DNA of 64,000 nucleotides from Bedellia somnulentella. Lineage: Eukaryota; Arthropoda; Insecta; Lepidoptera; Bedelliidae. This document shows, piece after piece, positions 33,201-46,500 of the stretch (position 1 is the stretch's first letter; every line of letters begins with the position of its first letter). The stretch spans positions 17,794,001 to 17,858,000 of the forward strand of contig OY755178.1 in assembly GCA_963576735.1 (NCBI GenBank), given 5' to 3'. The position numbers were made by a program, and so were the translations under genes. A model generated the notes under the pieces. That model did not search any database. It was not told the DNA's origin and was given only the letters and a program-made list of their open reading frames with translations.

Positions 33201-36200
33201 GTACAGAGAAGTTCTTGACCTATTAAGTTTCTACCAATTGTTATACAGACGATACAAAAAAATGCAAATTAGAATAACTATTGAAAACAAAACAATTATA
33301 CATTGGTTGTAATATGGATGTAAAGGATATCACTTCTTTACTACCTTAAATAAGTGTGATGTGAATAAAATAAATTTTGTTATTTCAGAAAACACAATTT
33401 CGTCTTTATTTCATCTGAACTTATATCATTATATGGATAATTATTTATTTACGCGAACAAAAAGCGGAGCGCAGTGTGTTCGTGGACGCAAGCAGAGAAC
33501 GGTGTTTTCCGCTCTGCGAACCTACGTTGTAAGTACGAATGGAGTCCGAAGAAAAATGTATCAAATTGAAGTATATCGAAATCAGAGCGTGTTGTGGGAT
33601 CCTAATCATGAAAAATATAGCAACAGAAATGTATTTTCACGACTTTTCTTATAAATATTGGAATCCTAAAACCGCGGAAGATTTTTAAAGTCATCAACAA
33701 TACAATGCGTCAAAACTTGTGCCGCACTGGCTATTAATTCTAAAGACGACATGTTCGTTCGAAGGTTGCAGGCTTCCATTGAATCAGTTGTATGACCGCA
33801 GAGCGTAAAATGTTCGCGATACATTTTATTACGCATACATTTTCCTGGGCCTATCCATAATTAACAGGCAATCTGTACTAAATTTCAAACTCTGTACAGG
33901 ATAAAATTAACATAATAATTGAAGCAAAGCACACAAGTGTTAGTTTAATTCATGTATGTACTGTATTTTCATAAATATACCTGTATAGGAGTCCCAGTAA
34001 GTATCAACCGATGATTAGCCACCAGCTGCTTAATGGCCATAAAAGCCAGGGTCTTCCCGTTCTTGATGACATGTCCTTCGTCCAACACACAATAGTTCCA
34101 CTTAATAGTGCTGAAGTAATCTATATCTTTCTTCACAATATCGTAGGAGGCCACAATAAGGTTGTAATTCTTAATTTGGGTGCGCAGTCGTTCTCTCTCT
34201 ACGGGGGGACCCACGTATTGCAAAGGTTGGAGGTATTTTGGAGATATGAATTTCTTTACTTCGAATACCCAGTGACCTGGAAAGCGTGAAAGATTTTTAT
34301 TGTAACAATCTGAATATTCTTTTTAGCAGATAATCAACAACTTAATCGTGAAAGGATAAAATTCAATAGAGACAATAAAAAGATGTGCCGGAGGCGTGAA
34401 GTGTAAATGAGATAGGTGTAAGGAAATACGATAGTGTTATGAAAATGCATGATATTTACAAACTTTAGATCAATAAGCGGTCTAAATATGCTAAAATATT
34501 TATTTCGTTAAGTCAGGAAAAGTAGTGACATCATTTATTCATTAACGGTCTCACAGAATCCCTTGGCACGTAGATAAAGAGATTATTGATTTGCTTAGCG
34601 TAGCGAGTTCCTCTTTTGATTAGGTGTGCATTAGCCCATAGATTTTTTTATTGTATAGTTTTTCCTAACTTTTTGTCCCACCTGCTGATGAACCGTAAAA
34701 AAAAAAAGGTATGTTTACAAAATGTTACACAAAGAGTACAAGCCTGTATATATTAGTTCCACTGATCACAATGCTCAGCACAATTGCTTTGTAGTGTCGG
34801 CTTAGAATAGCACTACCCCATTTCTTCCGGTGGGTGTGCGTAAGAGGCGACTAACGGTTTGGGACTTTTAAGGGATTTTTGGGCGATGTGGTTGGAGCCC
34901 CATCACCAACAACCTTTATTTCACCATCTTTTCCCCTCGCAACTTCCAAAAGTGGCTGAGTAATTTCTAATTCCCTAGCTCTACTACTACCTACTACCCC
35001 TTCAAGGGATTTATAGCCGTGAGTATATGTATGTATGTAAGTTAAAAACTATCAATTTTTGAACGTCACCATTTTTAAATTTACTCAATAACCCGTTGCT
35101 TCGGAAGGTGTTCGTAAAGAGAAGAAGCATATTAGTTCCACATCACAATGCTTACCAGTCAATGTGGGCGGGCACACGACGAGCGAGGGCAGGGCGGGCA
35201 GGCCACGCAGGCCGCGCTCGTGGTGCGAGCAGGCCACGGCCACGGCGGCCTGCAATGTCTTTCCTAGGCCCATATCGTCGCAGAGGACCCCGTGCAGGCC
35301 GTAGTGCTGGAGGAAACGGAGCCAGTTCACTCCGCGCTGGAATGAGGAAGATTTTGTTGGGATTAGTAAAGGAATGTAATGGATAAACCAATGCGTGGGT
35401 TTAATAAAAAAAATGATGGTTTCAGGAGAAAATATGTGATTCTTAACTAGGTTCTCTAGGTTGAGGGATCTCATGTCTAATGCATTCATTCCACTGTCAT
35501 ACTTCTTTGATTGTTTTTTTTTTCATGATTACCTCATGTGGGAATTATTACTAATAAATAAAGGAAAGAAAAATGTATTAGTAATAATCCCCACATGAGG
35601 TTTTAATGGAAAAAAAACAATCAAATTATGTGATAGTTAGGCGTTCTCAACATTTGCATTCTATCTGAAAAGGTAGACAAATGGCCTTCCGAATTTGTAA
35701 AAAACTCGGAGGTAGGAAACGCAAACACTACTTAAAAGTGTAAAGGAAACAAAGGATAGAAGAATTTCGCACTAGCAGCCATTGACACGGCAGCTCAATT
35801 GGCAGAGCGACGGGGGCGTATACCCGAGGTCGCGGGTTCGATTCCTGCCTGTATCGAAATTTTTCTTTCCTTTATTTATCCTTTATTTGTCATACTCCTT
35901 TTGCCGTAAATACAATTTTCAGATGATCGGGTTCAATCTTAGAGCTTAGTTCTAAGTAATCATAAATTTATCCGTTCCTTTTCTTAGGCTTATTACTATC
36001 TAAATCTGTCTCGCTTGCACGAAAGTAAGATTTCGATTTTTCACCATATATAAATACTATTTAATAAAATTTTATGTATGGCAAAAGAAGTATGACAAAT
36101 AAAGAATAAATAAAGGTAATCATAGGTAATTATTAAATAGCGATATTCGACAAATCTAAGGTCACCTCCGTAGTTGTCGTTGGTTTTATCGAGTTAGTTC

Positions 36201-37469
36201 CAAACATTTTTATATAATTATTTTAGTTCGACCTTGGCAACGGTGAGTGCGACGCGAATATATTTGCAAGCAGTTAGAAGAGGTAACGGCGATATTATCA
36301 CTGTCAGTTTGAAAAGTTGACCTTCTGGATCGTTAGCAGAACACTTTTACCGTTAAATCACAGACAGTTATATAAACAAAAATACATCAAATAAACTTGC
36401 AACGTTTAATCCTAAATAGAACCAGAGACCTCCAAATTCTTAGCGAGGCTTAACCGTTTAAACACAAAGATATGAAAATAAAAAAACAGCAAACCAACCT
36501 GCTGATAACTCCTCAACTCCGCATTAATAGGTATCGGTATCTTGTAGTCGTTGATAGTCGCCGGATTGAACAGCTGCTCAATAAACCGGCGATCGTTGTC
36601 CCTCCTCGCGCGGAGTTCCGCAGACAGGGTCCCGGCGTCCGGCACGGCCCCGTCCAGCGGCATCAGCTGGATGAGGGACGCAAAGCAACGGGTCGACATC
36701 GAACGGACTGATGGGTTGTGGTCGGACATGCGGCCTGGAGTTTGGAAATATTTTAACATTTTTAACCATCAAATTAATATATATACTGTGTAGTGTCGGC
36801 TTAGAATAGCACTACCCCAATTCTACCGGTGGGTGTACGTAAGAGGCGACTAACGGTATTGGGGCGCTTAAGGGATTTTCGGGCGATGTGTTTGGAGACC
36901 CATCACTAACAACCTTCATTTACCATATTTTAGCCAATTAACTTTCCAAAAGTGGCTGAGGAATTTCTAATTCCTTAGCTCTAGCTACCCCATCTAGGGA
37001 TTTATAGCCGTGAGCCCCAATAGAGATAGTCGTTTGGTCCCTAATACTTCATAATGATTTACCAAACAAACCCCTCTCGGCTTTTCCCCCCCTTTTTGTT
37101 AAAACTTGTATATTTAAGGTGTAAGTACGTTACTTTCATATGCGTAAACACAACATTACAAACTATTTTTTCTGATCTAATCTATACATACATACATACA
37201 TATATGCGGCTCTAAATCCCTTAACGGGGTAGCCAGAGCTTTGGAATGAGAAATTCCTCAGCCACTTTTGGAAGTTGATTGGGGAAAAGATGGTAATAAT
37301 AAATGTTTTGGTGACGGGTCTCCAACCACATCGCCCAATAACCACTTAAAAAGCCCCTATACCCTTAGTCGCCTCTTACGATCACCCACGGGTAGAAAGG
37401 GGTAGTGTTATTTGAAGCCGACAGTACACAGCAAATCTAATATATTATATATAGCATATAGCATATATA

Positions 37470-37538
<69 letters not shown>

Positions 37539-40500
37539 TCACATAGTAACCAAACCCGTATATAACATAATAAAACAACATTCTCACCTAGTAAAGGCAC
37601 CAACAGTAATACAATATAAGGCACGCATCTTAATTTTAACGCGTCCACTGTTCTTGCGATACACTCGGCCGCGCCGCCTCGAATATGGTCGCTTCGGACG
37701 TCAGATAGCGCAGGGAGTAACTGGAATATAAAATTTGTATTGTTATATTTGTTCATTGGAGTTTATTTTACTATATCACTGATCTTTATTCGACAATATT
37801 AAAAAAAACGTACCCACTAGATTATCTATTAGACATAATAAACCATTGGCGAGTTTGCAGGCAAGAACAAACTACCGTCGAAATTCGTTCTTTTTAAGAA
37901 CTAGTACATTGTTAAATGAGCTGGTAAAGGAACACAAAGATCTGGACCTATTTCACACAAAACCCGCAGAGATAAGGCGTATCTTTATAAATGACTCTTT
38001 TTAGTCCCAATGCGAGCGCAACAGTTACTTATAAAATAATTGTTTTTACTTTGTAAGATATTTATTTCTCTATGTACTTTATTTGCGAATACTTGTTATT
38101 GGCTTACTTTATAACTGATTTTATAAACATTTATTGAATAATTTAACTGTAAGTATTCCAAAAAAAAAAAAGAATAAATATTTTCCTATCAATTTCAATT
38201 GAAGGGTGAAGAAACATAAGATACAATCGGCCGCGCGTATAGTGCGAGGAGCAACTGGATTTATATTGTTAATAACGTTTATGAGGTTACTATCCTTTTC
38301 TATAAAATTTAAAAGAATGGTAAAAGTATTCCATTTTAAAAAGATTAAAAAAAGAATGTGATGAACATGGTTAGGAAGATTTTTTTTAACAGTTAAACTC
38401 AAATAACACATAAGTTTTTACAAAAACATTGGAAATAAGATGCAAGTTTTAAAATAACATACCTTATCCACAATGAATCCCATAGCTGTTTGTGGGTCTC
38501 GACACGCTAAAGCGGCCATTGCGCGGGCAGCCATGTGTCTTACTGCTGTAAATCTGAAAAACATTATATTTAATTTAAAATATTATTTCATTGTTCATTC
38601 AAAATGAGAGATAAAAATGCAGATTACGTAAAGCCATAGTTTATTATTGATCAAGTTGAGCCTGGACGTCAAATGCTTAGTCATAAAATGTGTTTTAACA
38701 ACATAATCTAATGAACTAATACAAAAGTTATCCAATAAAACTATCCCCAATCGTACAAATAATTACAGGTAGGTAGGAAGCGGCTGTGTAGTGTCGGCTT
38801 AGAATAGCATTACCCCATTTCTTCCGGTGGGTGTACGTAAGAGGTGACTAACGGTATTGGGACTTTTAAGGGATTTTTGGGCGATGCGGTTGGAGACCCA
38901 TCACCAACAACCTTTATTTCACCCCTTCAAGGGATTTATAGCCGTGAGTATATGTATGTATGTAGGAAGCGGCCTATGATACCAAAACATTGTCATTTTC
39001 TAAACCAGAACTTCTTGTTTAAATTGAGAGAATTGCAAGACATGCAAAGGATATCCCCCGCCCCATAAAACTTAATCACGTCATGTGACCCACACAAAAA
39101 AAGATACCATAGTGCTACTTTAACACGACATCTTTATATATTATTTCTGTAAGCCTCTTTCTTGCCCGGAAGCCTGTGACGCGATGAGTTAAGCTAGAAA
39201 TTTGGTTCAGGTATCGTTTTGTACAGTACAGTCGTTTTGGCCGTGGTGTGCACAAAATTCAGACATCTGATGTAACTGGATTTAGTTAATTGTTACAGAA
39301 TTTCAAAGTTTCAATTTTGGCCCATAGACGTTGCTTGAGTGTCATAAGCGCGCGCAAACATTAGTCGATCAGAGATGTGCTGTGTTTGGTCGGAATTTTT
39401 TCAAACCGGCCAATCAGAAAAAATCACTAGAAATTCAAAAGAGCTGCGCTGTGATTGGTCGGAAAATTTCAAAATAAACTCATTTTATTGGACGCGACGT
39501 AGTCGCGCCAGGGTTACCCACTAGTTAGATTATTAATTCACATACATACCTGTGTCTTGTCAAAGCACACAAAGCCTCTCCCTTCTTGACCAATTCACTA
39601 AATATTTTTTCTCCGATGTGGTCGCACACCGTCTCCCAAACTTGCAGACGAGAAATCAGCTCCTCAGCTGCCTCAGCGTCCTGGGTTTCTAGTTCTGGAT
39701 CGAAGGAAAAGTTATTTGATTGATTGCAATCCGCATTATTATGTCAAAGGGGTTTTTTTAAAGGCACTGCGCTTTATAATGTTAGCGTAGCCTTATATGC
39801 TTATATACTTGCCGTGGCTTAGAATGTCGCTTCCCCTTTCGGGTGTCGTAAGAGGCGACTAAGGGTGTTGGGGCTTTATATTGGATTTTTGGGCGATGCA
39901 GTTGGAGACCCATCACCAAAAACCTTTATTTTTACCATCTTTTCCCCACTCAACTTCCAAAAGTGGCTGAGGAATTTATAATTCCATAGGTCTGGTTACC
40001 CCTTCTAGAGAAATATAGCCGTGAGTATATGTGTGTATGTAAAATTATGAAGTATTTTTTTATTAAAAACTGTTTTTTTATTTTACTTACACTCACGCCT
40101 TTTATTCTAATTCGGGTGGGTATCTTTTGATACTTCAGGCGATCTTATTAAATCTCTCTTGCTCCTCTCACATTAATTTTTCTTCTATGATATACTCTTT
40201 AATTATTCCCTCGTTAATTTGTAATAAAGAAAATAATGCATTTTTTCATTAGGCAGCCGCTACTGTTGTAAAAAAACATAATCTATTCTGACTCGATTTA
40301 AAATTAATATTTATTCGATACTTGTCCACATAATACATGTTTGTTCGGTTGTTGTGGCTGATTAAGAAAAAAAAATTCAAACTTATAAACTTGCAGGATT
40401 TCGCTAGGATCTATATCATTTTCTACAGCCAAATCTTCTCTTGGAAACTTTAAATATTAGCTGTATTCTTTTTCAGCAGACTATTTTGCCAGTAATATAA

Positions 40501-43500
40501 AACAGTCAACACGTATAACCGTGTAGTGCCGGCTTAGAATGTCGCTACCCTTTTCTACCCACGGGTGTCGTAAGAAGCAACTAAGGGTATTGGGGCTTTT
40601 TATTGGATTTTTGGGCGATGCGGTTGGAGACCCATCACCAAAAACCTTTATTTTACTATCTTTTCCCCATTCAACTTCCAAAAGTGGCTGAGGAATTTAT
40701 AATTCCTTGGGTCTGGCTACCCCTTCTAGGGAATTACAGCCGTGAGTATATGTATGTACGTATTACCATGATCAGCCAGCACTAGTTGGAAGGGCTCGCT
40801 GACGAACTGCCACAGTTTGGGCAGCGTGTTCGGCAGCTCGTCTCCGAAGTGCTTGGTGAGGCTGGTCAGAGCCAATGTGGCGCCGCGGCGCTGAATTCGG
40901 AGGAGTTTTTGGGCCTGGAGAAGAAATTTATTATTATGATTATATTATTTATTCATGGTAGTCATTATTAAACTCTTGAATAAAATAAATATTAATGTTA
41001 ACTTGTTACTTAAATTTACTGTTTATCATTTTTATATTTAATTAGGTGAATGAGAACATGCTATATGAGCATAAAAATCACGGAAGATTTACAAGCATTA
41101 CATAAGCATTGTCTATGTATTTAATTTTATATGTTATTTTTGTTACTAACATAGGTATTTAAGTTTTTGTGATTACTAACTACTATATGGATGAATAATC
41201 CGAAATAAATGATTTTGATTTGATTGATTACATAGATATAAACTACTTTTTTTTTGCACAGTCGATTAATTCGTCTCTGTTACTCCCAAGTGTATTAATC
41301 CTTAATAAGGCAGAGGTATGATCAAAAATTCATTGTATTTCACTTCTATTTCAAGGTAGGTAAGGTTGAAATGATGGTGGTAATATAGTTGCCACTGCCT
41401 TAAAAAGGGTTAATCCAAATAAAGAATGGTTGAATTTAAACCAATATAAGCAAATTTTTCCCGATTAAAAAGCATGCAATATGTAAATCGGTCTAATTAC
41501 TTGTCGGTGAACCAATTTTCATTAAAATACATCCAATAGTTTTTTTGTGATCAGAGTACCTAACGTCCGTTTGAAATATGAGACAAAGAATAATTATTCT
41601 CATATAATAACATTACCTCATCCTCCTGTCCCGAATCAAGGTAGGCAGCCGCGGGGGGTCTCCCTCGTTTCGGCACAGACTTGCTCGCCACTCGCTGTTG
41701 CTCCCACAATGTCAGGATGCCGTTGAATTTGTCCACTGGTTAGAGGAATTAATGGGTTAATATCTACGGATAGTGGTTTGAATATGTTTTACTGGTTTGA
41801 ATATGTACGAAGGATAGAAACGCTACAAGTTATTATTTCAGTGAACAACTATTTGTAAGCGGATGTAAAAATAAATGCATTTACAACGTCTCATTTACCT
41901 CGGTTCGCATGCTCAGCATCTTGATAAATGAAGCAAGTCTATTGGTTTTATAACTAAAAACACATTCACCTCTAAGTGTGTTCTCCGTGGTCGTCCTCTA
42001 CTAACATTACCATCCACACTAGCTCTATAGATCCCTTTTGCCAATTTTCTATCTTCATCCTCTCTTGGACCAAATTGAAAGTGTGCTCAAAAAGGCTGGC
42101 GTCCGAAGTATGAAGAATAAAAGAGCATGTATGAAAAGATTGATGGATGTAAACGAAGCTAGAGAGGTTTGTCAGGATCGTACGAAGTGGCGATCAATAG
42201 TCTCTGCCTACCCCAATGGGAACTAATGGCGTGAGTATATGTATGTATGTACATTCACCTCTCTTAGATGCACACAACACAATATCATGATTTGACAAAG
42301 ATTCTAAAATACGATACATTTAATAGCAGAAAGTACTGTTTATTCCCGTGTCACCAAAATTTCACAATGTGCACAGCGGGGCACACAAACTATTAATACC
42401 ATACAACAAAAGTATGTGATAAATAAAGAATAAATAAAGGAAAGAAAAATTTCGACAAAATTTTCGTCAAAATTTTTCTTTCCTTTATTTATTAGTAATA
42501 ATCCGCACATGAGGTTTTCTTGAAAAAAAAAACGTACAAATTATGTGATAGTTAGGCGTTCTCAACATTTGCATTCTATCTGAAAAGGTAAACAGGTGGC
42601 CTTCCGAATTAGTAAAAATTCGGAGGTAGGAAACGCAAACACTACTTAAAAGGAAAAGGAAACAAAGGAAAGAAGAATTTCGCACTGGCAGCCAATTGAC
42701 ACGGTGGCTCAGTTGGCAGAGCGTCGGGGCGTATACCCGAGGTCGCGGGTTCGATTCCCGCATGTGTCGAAATTTTTCTTTCCTTTATTTATTCTTTATT
42801 TATTAGTAATAATCCCCACCATGAGGTTTTCATGAACAAAAAGATTTAAAAAAGTATGTGATGGAAACTTCAATTGCAATGAACAATACTCACGTTCTTT
42901 GCTTTGTTTATTTCTAATACACTCAATATCTTCTCCGCTCTCACTGCCAGTATCATTGGGGGATTCTTCGGCAGCATCGGCTAAGGAGATTCGGGGGGTG
43001 ATCTCAGGGTCACATCTGTTAATTGTTTATAAAAAGAGTTCATTGTAGCGTAAAAAGGTCAGTTTATTACTTAAGAAATGGGGTATAATGCCACAAGGTT
43101 TTCTGCAGTACCCTTCACCAACCATTCCTAATTTAAAGAATATTTTCTCCAGCAACTTCCAAGTGGGTTAGGAATTTCTAATTCAGAAGTTTGGTCTACT
43201 CGTGTAACAGGTAGGAAGGTTTGCTCCAGTGTCTTAAAATGGACACTTGAGAATTAATACGCTCTTGATTATTACTCGACGTGAATTATCCTATTGGTTA
43301 TATGATATCTTTTAAGGCTATTCTTCTTCACATTGACAAATACGATTTTAAAATTCTCACAGTAAACTAAAACTCAACAAAACATACCTCAAAAAAGCCT
43401 TCAAATTGACAAGCACTTTATTATTAGGGCTAGGGTCTCTCCCAGTTAGCTGTGAAAGGAGTACAGCCAAATTTCTTGCCGATTCCTTCTGCAGTTCTTC

Positions 43501-46500
43501 CGATGACTCTTTCTTGATGCTCTCCATCAGCGGCCTGATGACTGGGTTTAGTTTCTCTGGGAGACAGTGGAGATTTGCTACGGCACCAGCTAGGGCAGCT
43601 TGGACACTGGAGAACGAACGAAATGGTTATGATATTAGAGGTGAGATTCAGAAGTCAATAGTAATAACTAAAATGGTTTTTAAAGTTACAAAAACCCCAA
43701 GTGACACATTTTTTGACATCTACATGAGCTCATCATTATCCGCCAGTAGACATCCACTCATCCATAGGACTCATCCATAGTCTTCCCGCAACTTTCACCA
43801 AGTCGTCGGTCCACCTTATGTTACCCTACCCACCCTGCGTCATCCGGTACTTAGCCACCACTCCATAACCTTCAATCTAAAGATCGTAATTATGTTTTGC
43901 GATAATAAACACATACAATAATCGCGGACAAACATACAGACATATAGTTAAAGCACTTAAACCTTCTCCTAAATGTAACAAATACTTTTCTGAAAACCGC
44001 ATCCAAATAGGTTTAGCCAAACACGAGATAATCGCGGACAAACATACATACAAACAACCGAACTGAGAACATTATTTTTTTGAAGTCGGTTAAAAACCAA
44101 TACTCACGCAACACTTAGAGCACTCTGCTCGCTGGCACACTGGTTCACATCAGTCTGTAGTTTCGCTCTCCTCTCTTCCAACGTTTGTGAGACTCGCTTT
44201 ATCTTCATTCCCGCGATCATGCTTTGCGATACCGTAGTCATGTGGATTACCTGGCAATGAAACAACTAGTTAATAATGTGACTAAAAAGTGAAGAAATGA
44301 AATGTGGAGAATAAAAGGGCATTTATGAAACTTTATTTTTCTCCTCTCCATATAAATCAGCTGAGCTATCGTCATAAAATCTACAGCGATCAGAAAAATA
44401 AAATTAACCTTATAAAGTTGATCCCAAAATAAAAGTAGTTTAAACTATACTAGCTTACAAAGAAAAGATTAAAACTTTGGAGCCACAATTGTCAACCCCA
44501 ACTATCTTTTCTTAAGTCATAAAAGAGATATTATTACAAGGTTTTAAGTACGTATTTTTATTTGCTATAAAACAATGTATAAATACAACCTCAAGAAATT
44601 ATGATATGAAAAGTGTGTCTTAGAAACTTACTTGCTCCAAACGTAAAATATTCTGAAACTGCTCTCCATCAACAGGTAGCTTGTAATGCTTCATCATGGC
44701 GAGTAGGTCACGAGCTTCTTGCAGAACTCTAATGAAGAAGAAATAAACACAATATTATATTAGTAAACATGGTTTATATATGTCTGTATGGATAAAAGGA
44801 AATATGTAACAGGTAATTTCACAGTTTGTTAGATTAACGACGGTTTGGTCTCTGAGGAAGACAAAGATTTATTTTAGTATATTTATGTTCCCTTTTTGAT
44901 ATTTTTTTCAAACATTTTGTCTTGTATGTACGTGCATATAATGTTTATGAGATGAAGCAACGAAACTTACTTATGTTTCAATTTATCATTCTATATGACG
45001 AATATGCATGTTTGTGTGTTTATTAATCAATGCTAAAAGGCCCTGGTGTTTGTTTCTTTAGTCCTAACTCATGTGTGTGTATATTTGTGTGTTTGTTTAT
45101 CAATTTTTATTCCGATATTGTCGTAGAATAAACCAAACTCTATATACGTTTAAATAATTATCTAGAAAACTTACCTATTGCAATTCAAGGCAACCTCATC
45201 GTAATACAGACTCTGATTCAACGCTGCGTGTAATGTCTGAACAAGCAGTGGCGGCGCTAGTGTCGATATATGTCTATTGCTGACTCCCTCGGACCCGTTG
45301 ACACTGCTATCTCTGCCTCCATCGCTCCCTTTGGTGCTGCTTTTGCTATCTCCCTCACACCCGTTGATGCTGGAATTTCCGTTCTCCCTCACACCATTGA
45401 TATGCGCGGGTGTTGGTGGAAACATGTTTCGTTTGAGAGTGTGGCGGGCCCATGCCGATATAACAAGACTTGCTACAAGGCTTTGTAAGGCGCTGCCTGA
45501 CCGGAGATATACTACTATTACCTGAAATATATGGGTAAGATTTAGGTTTTTTTTTTTTAATTATGCAAGCGTTTTCAGTTAGTGATCATCAAGTTTGCCA
45601 AAGACTTTTACTGCTGGACATGGGCTTTCCCCAAAGATGTCCACCTTTATTAGATTAGCCGTGCTGACACCCATGGGTTTTGCGCGGTCTTTACTAAATA
45701 ATCCTTTAAATCGAATGAGTTTTCGATACTGCTTGCAATTGAATTTGTAAAATGACAAAAAATACTTAATAGGAATTTTTCTGAGCTGTTTTTAATGTAA
45801 AAATACCAAATAATGATGCAACAGGAATAAAATAATTCATACTAAAAAGGAACTTAGCATGCGATCAAGTTATTAATATAACAATAACTTACCTTAACAT
45901 AACAGTCAATAGGACTTTCGTCCTCAGCCTTATACTCAATCTCAGGTGCAGGTTGGACCAAATAACAGGACAGCAAACCTGAAATTAATAAGAGAATGAA
46001 ATATGTTGATTGTTTGTTAAAAAAACTACCTCAATTTGTGAAATAAATTCTTCTCTGTGTGATTGCGAACCTTAGTTTAAAGCTAAAATTAGGTAATAAC
46101 AAAATCTATAAACATAACTGAGTGAAACTCACAATTATTTTAAATAAATGTGTAAGATTATATACATACATACATATACATTCATATATACATATACTCA
46201 CGGCTATAAATCCCTAGAATGGGTAGCCAGAGCTAAGGAATTAAAATTTCCTCAACCACTTTCGGAAAGTAATGCGGGGCAAAGATGTTGAAATAAAGGT
46301 TTTTGGTGATGGGTCTCCAACCGCATCGCCCAAAATCCCTTAAAAGCCCCAAAACCGTTAGTCGCCTTTTACGTACACCCACCGGAAGAAATGGGGTAGT
46401 GCTATTCCAAGCCGACACTACACAGCTAACATACATATACATATACTCACGGCTATAAATCCCTTAACGTAGCCAGAGCTTTGGAATGAGAAATTCCTCA

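Noticed and set aside
37441..37534. CRISPR-like or regulatory array
   Set aside because: It is a plain (TA)n microsatellite; no spacer structure exists anywhere in the window.
42485..42763. 92-codon minus frame starting MRESNPRPR
   Set aside because: It is the translation of the tRNA-like SINE-C head, a frequent false protein in annotations.
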